Shown: piece by piece, positions 1 to 10,994 of the stretch
Layout of the letters: each line of letters starts with the position of its first letter
Numbering within the stretch: the stretch's first letter is position 1
Origin: Alphaproteobacteria bacterium
Lineage (GTDB): Bacteria > Pseudomonadota > Alphaproteobacteria > Rhizobiales > Xanthobacteraceae
Length of the DNA: 64,000 bases
Reading direction: 5' to 3'
Assembly: GCA_005884685.1 (NCBI GenBank)
Contig: VBAH01000021.1
Span: 1-64,000, forward strand
Position numbers and translations under genes: made by a program
Notes under the pieces: generated by a model
Told to the model about the DNA's origin: nothing
The model's input: the letters and a program-made list of their open reading frames with translations, nothing else
The model's database searches: none

Positions 1-285
1 CGCTTCGCTGGCGCCCATACGGTGCCCACCGCGACCGGAAAAGCATGGACCGCGGTCACGTTCCGCACCCATACCAGCGAATTGGCCGGCATCAGCCAGC
101 CGGGCATGCCGCAAGCCGGCCTGCGCACGCTTCCGGGCGTGGTCATCCTCGGCGGCGGCATGGTGGTCGAGGCCAGTGGCTCGCTGGTCGGCGGCGTAGG
201 CGTCTCGGGCGCGCCGGGCGGAGACGCGGACGAGAGCTGTGCCAAGGCCGGCATCGAAGCGGTGCGCGACAAGCTCGAGTTCTGA
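1..285 (+). CDS. GlcG/HbpS-family heme-binding-like protein, 3' part only
   Basis: The frame is open to the left edge, so the N-terminus lies outside the window; 94 residues are present. The visible part holds the conserved family core, a Lys-Ala-Trp-Thr-Ala stretch followed by a Gly-rich segment (LPGVVILGGGM), and ends with the usual GVSGAPGGDADESCAKAG-type motif and a helix. GlcG/HbpS proteins are small, often secreted or found near glycolate or other oxidase genes; heme binding is shown only for some members. It converges on the formaldehyde dehydrogenase with a 3-nt gap. Function beyond the family name is not supported here. Confidence 0.8.
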   Translation, partial: RFAGAHTVPTATGKAWTAVTFRTHTSELAGISQPGMPQAGLRTLPGVVILGGGMVVEASGSLVGGVGVSGAPGGDADESCAKAGIEAVRDKLEF

Positions 286-288
286 CAA

Positions 289-1416
<1,128 letters not shown>

Positions 1417-1463
1417 TGAGGGTTCCCCGACTTTCCGGCGATCATAGTGATGGGATAGCGATC

Positions 1464-2483
1464 ATGAATCAACGCTTCAAGGCAGTGCGCACCGACCGTG
1501 AATTCGAGTGCCCGGAAATCGACGCGGGTTTGCGGGCCGCCGGCTGCGAGCTCGTGCTCCTGCCCGAGGGCGTGAGCGAGGATGACCTCATCGCGGCGGT
1601 GCGCGACGCCGATCTTTTGCTGATGTGTTACACGCCAGTCACCGCGCGCGTGATTGCCGCCTCCGGCAAACTCGAGGGCATCGTCAAATACGGCGTCGGC
1701 ATCGACGCGATCGACATTGCGGCGGCGATGGCGCGCGGCATTCCGGTGGTGAACGTGCCGGACTATGCCGAAGAGACGGTCGCCGAGGGCGCGTTCGCGC
1801 TGATGATCGCGCTCGTCAAGAAGCTGATGCCGATCGGGCGGGAGATGGCCACGCAAGGCTGGGCGTGGCCAACGCTCCAATGGCTCGGGATCGATCTGGC
1901 AGGGCGCACGCTTGGGCTGATCGGAACCGGCAAGATCGGGCGCAGCATGGCGCGAATGGCTGCGGGCTTTCGGATGCGGGTCATCGGCTACGATCCTTAC
2001 GTTTCGGCTGAAGACATGCGGGCAGGGGGAATCGAGAAGATCGCCGACCTGCGCGACCTCCTGCGCGTCAGCGACATCGTCTCGATTCACGCGGTGCTCA
2101 ATGCCGAGACACGCCATCTCATCGGCGGGCTCGAGTTGTCGCTGATGAGGCCGTCAGCCTTCCTGATCAACGTGTCGCGCGGGGCGATCGTCGACGAGGC
2201 GGCTCTCGTCGTGGCGTTGCGCGAGAAAGCGATCGCCGGTGCCGCGCTCGATGTCTATAGCCGGGAGCCGCTCGCCCGCGCCGGTCATCCGATGAGCGCG
2301 CTTTACGCAATGGAGAACGTCATCCTGTTTCCGCACCTGACCTTCTACACCGGGGAGGCGATGGCCCGGCTCACCGCGGATACGCTGGCGCGCTGCCGCG
2401 AAATCCTCGAAGGGCGGCCGGTGCTGGTGAAGTCGCAGGATCCGCGCCTGCGCGCGCAAACCCGCGGGGCCGTTTTTCAATAA
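1464..2483 (+). CDS. D-isomer-specific 2-hydroxyacid dehydrogenase (phosphoglycerate-dehydrogenase-like)
   Basis: A 339-residue NAD-dependent dehydrogenase. The Rossmann motif GLIGTGKIGRSMARM lies near the middle, and the catalytic Arg, Glu and His are seen in NVSRGAIVDE, ALDVYSREPL and LFPHLTFYTGE. ATG 1464 is preferred because it follows a purine-rich GATGGGA; an in-frame TTG at 1416 would add 16 atypical residues and overlap the divergent gene's start codon. It lacks a C-terminal ACT regulatory domain, so it is not a full SerA and may act on another 2-hydroxyacid such as glyoxylate or hydroxypyruvate. The substrate cannot be read from sequence. Confidence 0.88.
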   Translation: MNQRFKAVRTDREFECPEIDAGLRAAGCELVLLPEGVSEDDLIAAVRDADLLLMCYTPVTARVIAASGKLEGIVKYGVGIDAIDIAAAMARGIPVVNVPDYAEETVAEGAFALMIALVKKLMPIGREMATQGWAWPTLQWLGIDLAGRTLGLIGTGKIGRSMARMAAGFRMRVIGYDPYVSAEDMRAGGIEKIADLRDLLRVSDIVSIHAVLNAETRHLIGGLELSLMRPSAFLINVSRGAIVDEAALVVALREKAIAGAALDVYSREPLARAGHPMSALYAMENVILFPHLTFYTGEAMARLTADTLARCREILEGRPVLVKSQDPRLRAQTRGAVFQ

Positions 2484-2557
2484 CATCGCGGTCGCGAGGG
2501 GCATTTCCGGGCAGCCTTCCCAAGAGGCTTATCTAAGATTGCAATCTCTGCTAAGCT

Positions 2558-3010
2558 ATGAGCCATGTCGGCGTGAGCAGACGCGTCATGAGCAGCAGGC
2601 AGGGTGACAATCGGCTTCCGGGAGTGATCCGGACGGTTGCGGATGTGGAGCGTCTGGTACGCTCGCCTGCGGCGGTACGGCGTCTGCCACGCAGCGGGAT
2701 TCCGGTTGCGCTTCCCGGCGTCGATCCGGAAACGCGGAATCATTTTCAGGCAAGGTTACGAGAGTATATCGCGGCGTGCGGCTGTGGCGCCGGCGCGGCG
2801 GCATGTCTCACCGCGTTGGTCGCACTCGCGGGCTATCTCGTTCTGCTCGCGCCGCAGGCAAGCTGGTCGCGCCTGGGTGGGATCGCGGTTGCCGGCCTCG
2901 TCGGCGTGCTCGCGGTCACCGGACTTGCGAAGCTGATTGCGTTGCGCGTGGCGCGCGCGCGGTTCGAGCGCAGCGGCGCAAGGCTCATCCGATCACTTCA
3001 ATCCTCCTAA
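2558..3010 (+). CDS. Small two-helix membrane protein of unknown function
   Basis: A 150-residue protein with no family I recognise. The first 70 residues are soluble and Arg-rich. Two hydrophobic stretches follow (about residues 75-100, Ala/Leu-rich, and 106-128), then an Arg-rich tail, which suggests a membrane hairpin with both ends cytoplasmic. The start could be 2558 or the later ATG at 2588; neither has a strong ribosome binding site. Its stop lies 20 nt before the repeat-bearing phosphoesterase in the same direction, so co-transcription and a joint envelope role are plausible but inferred. Confidence 0.6.
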   Translation: MSHVGVSRRVMSSRQGDNRLPGVIRTVADVERLVRSPAAVRRLPRSGIPVALPGVDPETRNHFQARLREYIAACGCGAGAAACLTALVALAGYLVLLAPQASWSRLGGIAVAGLVGVLAVTGLAKLIALRVARARFERSGARLIRSLQSS

Positions 3011-3030
3011 CCCGGCGACGGAGAGGCATC

Positions 3031-5289
3031 ATGGCTACGTGCAAGTTTTGGGTCGACAAAGGTCACACGGCCTGCACCTCGTGGGGCGACGAAGCGAGCG
3101 CCAGTTGCAGCGAGTGGAAGGATGAGGGCCAGAACGAGTGCTCATCCTGGGCGGACGAAGGCTCCAACGAGTGTTCGTCATGGGCGGACGAAGGCTCGAA
3201 CGAGTGCTCGTCCTGGGCCGATGAAGGCAGCAATCAGTGTGCTGAGCAGTATTACAGTGAGTGCCACTGGTACAGCCCGTGGAATTGTATCGCCGGGTGG
3301 CTTTGCTCGGCCTACTACTGGGTCGCCAACTGGGTCTGCCAGGCCTACTACTGGGTCTCCAACTGGGTCTGCCAAGCCTACTATTGGGTGGCGAACTGGG
3401 TCTGTCAGGCCTGGTACTGGGTCGCCAATGTGGTCTGCCAAGCCTTCATCTGGATCGTGAAGGCAATCTGTCTCGTCTGGTCCTGGATCGCCAAATGGGT
3501 GTGCGCGGTGTGGGACCAGGGCGGTTGCCTGATCCGCGGCCTGTTCGGATCGCGCAAGAGCCGCAGTCCGATCAAGCATGTCTTCGTGCTGATGCTGGAG
3601 AATCGAAGCTTCGATCACATGCTCGGGTTTTCCGGCATCACCGGCACAGACGCGGTGAGCGGCCTGACCCGCGCCGTCGACGGGCTGCCGGGCTCACCGG
3701 CGGTTTCGGATTTCGGATCGTCCGGCGGGATCGACACGGTTGCGCCGGCCACTCCCGCACTGCTGAAGCTTCCGTCCAATGCCGGCCCCGGCCATGAGTT
3801 TGGCGACGCCCTGATTCAGCTGTGCGGAACAGCCGCGACCTATGGCGGCGGGCCGTATCCGCCGTTCCAGACAAACAACAACTCGTTTCTCTCGACCATG
3901 CCGCTGGTGAGCCACGCCGGCTCCAATGAGCCCGCCAAATGCTACACGGCGGCGCAAGTCCCGATCATCAATGAGCTCGCGATGCAGTTCGCCGTTTGCG
4001 ATGCCTGGTTCTCATCGATGCCCGGGCCGACCTGGCCAAATCGCTTCTTTATTCATGCTGCCTCCTCCGGCGGCCTTGACGATAGCCCGAGCGGGGCAGC
4101 TTCATTCGGCAACGTCGCGTTCGACGGATATACGTTCAACAACGGCTCAATCTTCGATGCGCTCGACGATGCCTGTATCGAATGGCGCATCTTCGCGGGC
4201 GACAGCTTCCCGCAGGTGCTCGCGCTCAGCGGCATGACCATCAACGAGCTGGAAGGGCGCGTCCACGACTACGACGATTTCGCCGAGGCGGTGAACGACG
4301 AGGACTTTTCCACGTCCTACGTGTTCATCGAGCCGGACTACGGCAACGACCTGCCGCCCAGCGCAGAGGACTACACCTGCGGCAATTCACAACATCCCGT
4401 CGACGACGTGACGCGCGGCGAGCGGCTGATCAAGGACGTCTACGAGACGATCCGCAATTCGCCGCACTGGAATTCGAGCATGCTGCTTGTCACCTACGAC
4501 GAGCACGGAGGCTTCTTCGATCACGTGCCGCCGCCCGGCGCAGCCAGCGGCGTCGTCTCGCCGGGAGACGGGATCGCGGATGAGGACAACAATCATCACG
4601 ATTTCACCTTCATGCAGCTTGGGCTGCGCGTGCCGGCGATCGTCATCTCGCCGCTCATTCCGAAAGGCACGGTCGACAACACGCGCTACGATCACACGTC
4701 CCTGCTGGCGACGCTCGAATCCTTTTTCCGGCTAAAGCCGCTCACCAACCGCGACGCCAGCGCGAACAAACTCAATCACCTGTTTTCGCTGGCGTCCCCG
4801 CGCACTGACGCGCCGACGAGTCTGATGAACCCGGCACCCACGGATTTCACTTGCGACGACGATCCCCGTTTCGTGGAGACCGGAGAGGTATCGAGCGGAC
4901 TTCAGGCCGAGCGCGATGGCGACCGCTGGAGAGCGGACCGCCGCCCCATCGATCCGAACCTGCGTGGCTTTATGGAGGTCGCCCTGCTCAAGGCGCTCAC
5001 GCTGGCGCGGGGGCGCGACAAGCCCCAGATCCGCAAGGAGTACCTCGCAACCGAGAGCCATGGAGGCGCGCGGCGCTTCATTCGCAAGGTCGCCTTCATG
5101 GCGCAGGATGTCAGAAAGCCGCCTCCCAACGTGCGTGTGCGCAAGCCGAGGCCGTGGAACACGATTTTCGGGCTGTCGCCGCAGCGGCGGTGGTGGGTCG
5201 ACCCGATCGTGCGATATCGCCAGTCTGCATTCTGGCCGAGGCAGGACAGGCCGTCCCCGCCGCCGCCCGCGCCGGAGCGGGCGCAGTAG
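3031..5289 (+). CDS. Phosphoesterase (phospholipase C / acid phosphatase family) with N-terminal Cys/Trp 11-residue repeats
   Basis: A 752-residue protein starting at ATG 3031 behind a GGAGAGG ribosome binding site. Residues about 180-600 match the phosphoesterase family of PlcC and AcpA enzymes: LMLENRSFDHM at 187-197, the GPTWPNRFF motif, and YDEHGGFFDHVPPP before a C-terminal metal-site region. These enzymes hydrolyse phosphodiesters or phosphomonoesters. The first 170 residues are unusual. They lack a signal peptide and instead place a cysteine every 11 residues: six hydrophilic CxxWxDE-type repeats (C4-C59), then six hydrophobic CxxYYWVxNWV-type repeats (C92-C147). The C-terminal 150 residues are basic and unassigned. 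An upstream in-frame extension to 2776 exists but overlaps the preceding gene and is unlikely. Confidence 0.85.
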   Translation: MATCKFWVDKGHTACTSWGDEASASCSEWKDEGQNECSSWADEGSNECSSWADEGSNECSSWADEGSNQCAEQYYSECHWYSPWNCIAGWLCSAYYWVANWVCQAYYWVSNWVCQAYYWVANWVCQAWYWVANVVCQAFIWIVKAICLVWSWIAKWVCAVWDQGGCLIRGLFGSRKSRSPIKHVFVLMLENRSFDHMLGFSGITGTDAVSGLTRAVDGLPGSPAVSDFGSSGGIDTVAPATPALLKLPSNAGPGHEFGDALIQLCGTAATYGGGPYPPFQTNNNSFLSTMPLVSHAGSNEPAKCYTAAQVPIINELAMQFAVCDAWFSSMPGPTWPNRFFIHAASSGGLDDSPSGAASFGNVAFDGYTFNNGSIFDALDDACIEWRIFAGDSFPQVLALSGMTINELEGRVHDYDDFAEAVNDEDFSTSYVFIEPDYGNDLPPSAEDYTCGNSQHPVDDVTRGERLIKDVYETIRNSPHWNSSMLLVTYDEHGGFFDHVPPPGAASGVVSPGDGIADEDNNHHDFTFMQLGLRVPAIVISPLIPKGTVDNTRYDHTSLLATLESFFRLKPLTNRDASANKLNHLFSLASPRTDAPTSLMNPAPTDFTCDDDPRFVETGEVSSGLQAERDGDRWRADRRPIDPNLRGFMEVALLKALTLARGRDKPQIRKEYLATESHGGARRFIRKVAFMAQDVRKPPPNVRVRKPRPWNTIFGLSPQRRWWVDPIVRYRQSAFWPRQDRPSPPPPAPERAQ
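3040..3237 (+). repeat. Six tandem 33-bp units encoding hydrophilic CxxWxDEGxxx repeats
   Basis: Six consecutive 11-codon units, each beginning with a Cys codon (residues 4, 15, 26, 37, 48, 59). Units 4-6 are almost identical in protein (CSSWADEGSNE) and very similar in DNA, which points to recent tandem duplication; units 1-3 are diverged. The consensus is C-x2-W-x-D-E/K-x4. Confidence 0.9.
3304..3501 (+). repeat. Six tandem 33-bp units encoding hydrophobic CQAYYWVANWV-type repeats
   Basis: Cys codons recur at residues 92, 103, 114, 125, 136 and 147, with further cysteines at 158 and 166. The units are Trp/Tyr/Val-rich and lose similarity towards the 3' end. The period (11 residues) equals that of the preceding hydrophilic block although composition is completely different. 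The whole stretch is hydrophobic enough to bind or enter a membrane. Confidence 0.9.
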
Positions 5290-5491
5290 CCCGGCCGAAG
5301 TACGGGGCGGTGCATCCGGGCCGATGACGAATGCATTATCCGCCGGCGCGGGCTTGACGGAATCGCCCGGCGCGGCGGCGCTTTTTCCGCTTGCGTTGCG
5401 GCGGGAGCAATTTCTGGTCCGGCGTCGGCTGATTGACATTCCTGCTGCAACGCCGCAAAGCCAAAAGGCCGGTGCAAGGGCTTAGTCGGGC

Positions 5492-7561
<2,070 letters not shown>

Positions 7562-7656
7562 ACCTTGCGCCGTTCGGGTTGATGTCCGCGAAAAACGCAA
7601 CGAGTTCTGGTATAGGACGGCCACGGGAGAATCATTGAACCGCACGGGGCGAGCCA

Positions 7657-7980
7657 ATGTGGAAGTCTCTCTTTGTCTCGATCATAGTTGTGGCGACAAG
7701 CGTCGCCTCAGCGCACGCCTGGTCCGAACAGAACTGCATGTCGATGTGCCGGCTCACGGCGCCGAGCGGCAGGGTGGCAGCTTGCATCGCAAGAGATTGC
7801 GCGAAGCACCGCGGGCACACGCACGAGAGCGATGAGCGTGTGCGGAAGGCCGCCGCACGCTGGAAGGAACGCAATTATCTCGTCGGCTCGATCTACCAGG
7901 GGAAAATGGCGGGCGGGCGTACATACCGTAACCGCAGAGGCATCTGTCCGGCGCGTCAACACTCAGCCGGGTATTGCTAG
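7657..7980 (+). CDS. Small secreted Cys-containing protein, unknown
   Basis: A 107-residue protein with a clear signal peptide (hydrophobic SLFVSIIVVATSV, cleavage near AHA-W). The mature part has five Cys residues (CMSMC, CIARDC, CPA...C at the very end) and is basic. I do not recognise a family. It is preceded by a GGGAG-like site, lies 95 nt after the carboxylase gene in the same direction, and has the codon usage of its neighbours. The spacing of cysteines suggests disulfides in the periplasm. Confidence 0.55.
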   Translation: MWKSLFVSIIVVATSVASAHAWSEQNCMSMCRLTAPSGRVAACIARDCAKHRGHTHESDERVRKAAARWKERNYLVGSIYQGKMAGGRTYRNRRGICPARQHSAGYC

Positions 7981-8075
7981 CCGAGAGCAGGCGAGCGGCG
8001 TCGTCGGGGCGCGTCAGCGCACGGCAGTCGCCCGGCGGGACACGTTTCAGGGCGTTCAACCTCTGAACAACGCCC

Positions 8076-8100
8076 GGAACCCGGCCGCGGCTGAAACGTT
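8076..8100 (+). promoter_or_regulatory. EcfG-type general stress promoter (GGAAC-N16-CGTT)
   Basis: GGAAC at 8076-8080 and CGTT at 8097-8100 with 16 nt between, matching the alphaproteobacterial EcfG consensus. It lies 26 nt before the ATG of the stress-type SDR, so the expected transcript has a short leader. An inverted repeat (CGTTTCAG near 8043 and CTGAAACG at 8091-8098) overlaps it. Confidence 0.7.
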
Positions 8101-8125
8101 CCCGTGCGGGGTTCGGAGCCCGGCC

Positions 8126-9016
8126 ATGAACGTGCATCAGAAGATCAAAAAACCGGCTGAAAAGCCGGAAAAGCAAAAGCAGCCGCCGCAACAGCAGGAG
8201 CACCAGCCCGGCGTCGAAAGCGCGATGCGGCCGCGGCCCGAATACCTGCCCAGGTACCCGGGCGTCGGCAAGCTGAAGGACAAGGTCGCGATCATCACCG
8301 GCGGCGACAGCGGCATCGGCCGCGCGGTCGCGGTCGCGATGGCGCGCGAGGGCGCGCTGATCTCGATCATTTATCTCGAGGAGCACGACGACGCGCGCGA
8401 AACCGCGCGTCTGGTCGAGGCCGAGGGCAGTCAGGCGATCCTGTTTGCCGGCGACGTCGCCGACGAGATGTTCTGCTGGGAAGCGGTCGAGCGCACCTTC
8501 GAGGAGTTCAACCGCATCGACATACTGGTCAACAACGCAGCCGAGCAGCACGAGGTCGACGACCCGGTGGAGCTCAGCACCGAGCAGCTCGAGCGCACGT
8601 TCCGCACCAACGTGTTCAGCCAATTCCACATGACGCGCGCCTGCCTGCAATACATGCAAGCCGGAGCGAACATCATCAACACCACGTCGATCACCGCCTA
8701 TCGCGGGCACAAGACGCTGATCGATTATGCCTCGACCAAGGGCGCGATCGTGTCGCTGACGCGCTCGCTGTCGCAGGCGCTGGTCGACAAGGGCATCCGC
8801 GTCAACGGCGTCGCGCCGGGTCCGATCTGGACGCCGCTCATCCCGGCTTCGTTCGATGCCAAGAAGGTGGCGGAGCATGGTGCAAGCGCGCCGATGGAGC
8901 GGGCCGGTCAGCCGAACGAGGTCGCGCCCTGCTACGTGTTCCTCGCGAGCGAGGATGCCTCGTACATCACCGGACAGGTGCTGCATCCGAACGGCGGCAG
9001 TGTCCTGAACACGTGA
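8126..9016 (+). CDS. SDR-family oxidoreductase of the general-stress type (YhdF/YdaD-like)
   Basis: A 296-residue short-chain dehydrogenase with a Lys/Gln/Pro-rich N-terminal extension of about 45 residues. The cofactor motif TGGDSGIG is at the start of the Rossmann fold, NNAAEQHE follows strand 4, and the catalytic YASTK is present. The N-terminal extension and overall layout are those of bacterial stress-induced SDRs; the substrate is unknown. ATG 8126 is chosen over upstream codons because an EcfG-type promoter ends 26 nt before it and GGAG precedes it. It is followed after 12 nt by a small hydrophilic ORF, likely co-transcribed. Confidence 0.88.
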   Translation: MNVHQKIKKPAEKPEKQKQPPQQQEHQPGVESAMRPRPEYLPRYPGVGKLKDKVAIITGGDSGIGRAVAVAMAREGALISIIYLEEHDDARETARLVEAEGSQAILFAGDVADEMFCWEAVERTFEEFNRIDILVNNAAEQHEVDDPVELSTEQLERTFRTNVFSQFHMTRACLQYMQAGANIINTTSITAYRGHKTLIDYASTKGAIVSLTRSLSQALVDKGIRVNGVAPGPIWTPLIPASFDAKKVAEHGASAPMERAGQPNEVAPCYVFLASEDASYITGQVLHPNGGSVLNT

Positions 9017-9028
9017 GGAGGATAGCCC

Positions 9029-9289
9029 ATGCAGCCCAAGCCAAAACCCCGGAGCGATGCGCCGCCGAGCGCGCCGGACGACGCCTCGATTACCGGCTCG
9101 CGCCGCTCGGGTCCGGGAGACGTTGACGGCCGCACGCCCGATCCCGGCAAGGAGCAGGATGCCCGGCTCGAGACCTACGAGCAGGAGGTCGAGCGCGCTT
9201 CGGTGGAGAGTCTCGCCGAGCATCCGGAAGGCTCCGCGCCCCCGCTCGAGCGGATGGTCGACGCGGATACGGACAAGCGCCGCAGGTAG
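9029..9289 (+). CDS. Small hydrophilic, probably disordered protein
   Basis: An 86-residue protein rich in Pro, Ser, Asp, Glu and Arg, with no hydrophobic core and therefore likely disordered. It starts 12 nt after the stress SDR behind AGGAGGA, an excellent ribosome binding site, so it should be made from the same EcfG-type transcript. I do not recognise a family. Similar short acidic/basic proteins often accompany stress genes in this group; that is inference. Confidence 0.6.
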   Translation: MQPKPKPRSDAPPSAPDDASITGSRRSGPGDVDGRTPDPGKEQDARLETYEQEVERASVESLAEHPEGSAPPLERMVDADTDKRRR

Positions 9290-9322
9290 CGTTACGCGCC
9301 GCGCCCGTGCCAATCTGGCGGC

Positions 9323-9838
9323 ATGGATTTGCGGCTTCTCGCGACGCAGGGCCGGCTCGGCCGCAAGGCGTTCGCGCTCTGCGTGCTCGCGCTCTACGCC
9401 GCCGGGATCGCCGCGCAATTCCTGCTTTCCGGGGAGGTGATCGCACGCGCGGGCGTGTGGCCCTTCATTCTCGTGCAAGCGGTGCTGATCTGGTCCTGGC
9501 TCGTGCTGCACGCCGGGCGCCTGCGCGATGCCGGACAGCCCCCGGCTGCCGCAATCGGCGTGGCGCTGGTCTACACGCTCTCGCTCGCCTTGCTGCTGAT
9601 GCTGATCGCGTTTTTGTCCAATCCCGACGCAGTCGGGCAGCCTGGTCCGGGCGAGCGCCCGGCCGGCCCTGCCGTCGCAGGTGCGCTGCCGGTGCTGTTC
9701 CTGTTTGCGATCGTGTTCAAGCCGGATTTCGGCGTGTTCACCACGATCCTCAAAGGTCTCATCCTGATCGCGTTCCTACCGGTCGTGATCTCGCTCATCT
9801 TTTCCATCCGCACCGGCCTGCGGCCGAGCGTGCCATGA
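9323..9838 (+). CDS. DUF805-like inner membrane protein
   Basis: A 171-residue membrane protein with four or five hydrophobic helices. The N-terminal GRLGRKAFALCVLALY and the HAGRLRDAG motif after the second helix match the DUF805 pattern (G-R-x-x-R/K... and xRLHDxG). Its role is unknown. Its stop overlaps the start of the next gene (ATGA), the first of three such 4-nt overlaps that tie this gene to the three following ones by translational coupling. Confidence 0.75.
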   Translation: MDLRLLATQGRLGRKAFALCVLALYAAGIAAQFLLSGEVIARAGVWPFILVQAVLIWSWLVLHAGRLRDAGQPPAAAIGVALVYTLSLALLLMLIAFLSNPDAVGQPGPGERPAGPAVAGALPVLFLFAIVFKPDFGVFTTILKGLILIAFLPVVISLIFSIRTGLRPSVP

Positions 9839-10293
9839 CGCTCTACTTCGCCTACGGCGCCAACATGGAGCGCGCCGCGATGCGCAGGCGCTGCACCGGC
9901 GCGCGTGCGCTCGGGCCGGCGTCGTTGCGCGGCTGGCGCTACGTGATCGTCGACGGCTACGGCTCGGTCGCGCCGGCGGCGGGCTGTTGCGTGTTCGGCG
10001 TGCTGTGGCGGCTCACGCCGCGCGATCTCGCGGCGCTGAACGCGTTCGAGAGTCTCGACAGCGGGCTATACCGGCGCGCGCTGCTCACCGTCGACACCGG
10101 CAGGCAGCGCACCCGCGCGCTCGTCTACGTCGGGCGGCGAGAAGGCAGCCGGCGGCCGCGGCCCGGCTACCAGGAGCGGCTGGTTGCCGCCGCAGAGGAT
10201 TGGCGGTTGCCGCCGCGCTATATTGCGCAGCTGCGGCGCCTCGCGCCCGGCTATCGCGGCGCGCGGGCGGCCGAGACCGGAGAGATCGGATGA
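9835..10293 (+). CDS. Gamma-glutamylcyclotransferase-like protein
   Basis: A 152-residue protein with the family signature YFAYGANM at the N-terminus (substrate-binding loop) and an acidic catalytic Glu in NAFESLDSGLYRR. This fold converts gamma-glutamyl amines or peptides to 5-oxoproline, or acts on related amides. It overlaps the genes on both sides by 4 nt. The Arg-rich C-terminus is less conserved. Exact substrate is not determinable. Confidence 0.82.
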   Translation: MTLYFAYGANMERAAMRRRCTGARALGPASLRGWRYVIVDGYGSVAPAAGCCVFGVLWRLTPRDLAALNAFESLDSGLYRRALLTVDTGRQRTRALVYVGRREGSRRPRPGYQERLVAAAEDWRLPPRYIAQLRRLAPGYRGARAAETGEIG

Positions 10294-10583
10294 GCCTCGT
10301 GCGCCATGTCGTTGTCCACGGCCGCGTTCAGGGCGTCGGCTTTCGCATGTGGGCCGAGGATCTGGCCGAACGGTTGGGGCTGGAAGGCTGGGTGCGCAAC
10401 CGGCGCGACGGCAGTGTCGAGGCGGTGTTCGCCGGGCCGGAGCAGGCGGTGAGGGCGGCGATCGATGCCTGCCGCGAAGGGCCGCGCGGCGCGCGCGTCG
10501 AGACGGTCGACGTCGCTGAGGGCGACGCGATCCTGTTGCAACAGCGTGAGGGCGCGGGTTTCGCCGTGCTGCGGACCGCATGA
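10290..10583 (+). CDS. acyP: Acylphosphatase
   Basis: A 97-residue acylphosphatase, standard length. The signature HGRVQGVGFRMW gives the phosphate-binding loop with catalytic R19, and GWVRNRRDGSVEAV supplies N37. It hydrolyses acyl phosphates such as carbamoyl or 1,3-bisphosphoglycerate phosphates in the cytoplasm. It is coupled by ATGA overlaps to the cyclotransferase before it and to the Cys-rich secreted protein after it. Confidence 0.93.
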   Translation: MSLVRHVVVHGRVQGVGFRMWAEDLAERLGLEGWVRNRRDGSVEAVFAGPEQAVRAAIDACREGPRGARVETVDVAEGDAILLQQREGAGFAVLRTA

Positions 10584-10852
10584 GGCCCCCGGTTCTCGTC
10601 GCGATGGCGTTGGCGCTGGCATTCGGCGGCGCCTCGGCGCAGGCACCGGGCGCGCCGCCTGCGCCGGACCTGCGCGCTGAGGAAGCTTCGCTGCACGCCT
10701 ACGGTGACAACGACAAGAGCTGTCAGGAGTGGACCGACACGTGTCGTAGCTGCCGCCGCTCCGACACGGGCGAGCCGCTATGCCCGAACATCGGCATCGC
10801 GTGCCAGCCGCAGGCAATCACCTGCGTGAGGCGCGCGGAGGAGAAGAAATAA
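10580..10852 (+). CDS. Small secreted Cys-rich protein
   Basis: A 90-residue protein with a signal peptide (LVAMALALAFGGASA, cleavage before QAPG) and a mature part containing six cysteines (C-x6-C-x2-C, then CPNIGIAC and C). Unrecognised. The even number of cysteines fits three disulfides in the periplasm. It is the last gene of the overlapping four-gene run and ends 5 nt before a palindromic repeat. Confidence 0.65.
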   Translation: MRPPVLVAMALALAFGGASAQAPGAPPAPDLRAEEASLHAYGDNDKSCQEWTDTCRSCRRSDTGEPLCPNIGIACQPQAITCVRRAEEKK

Positions 10853-10857
10853 ACGCT

Positions 10858-10994
10858 CCGCTCATTCCCGTACCCGGGTCCGACCTGCGGTCGGCCCGAG
10901 CACAGGCTCCAGCGGCCATCCAGTTCTTTCTTTGCTTGGCTCTGGGTCCCCGCTGGAGTTCATCCCCGACTTGATCGGGGACGGGGACGAGCGG
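10858..10994. repeat. Palindromic dispersed repeat, family A (diverged, longer copy)
   Basis: Flanked by the family A ends CCGCTCATTCCCG and GGGGACGAGCGG in inverted orientation, with an enlarged centre containing its own hairpins (GACCTGCGGTC; CCCCGACTTGATCGGGG). Other copies are at 12002, 30370 and 41801. The right 35 nt encode the C-terminal tail and stop codon of lipB. Confidence 0.75.

Noticed and set aside
3040-3501. 33-bp tandem units as a CRISPR-like array
   Set aside because: Units are directly adjacent without spacers, stay in frame and encode the 11-residue protein repeats.
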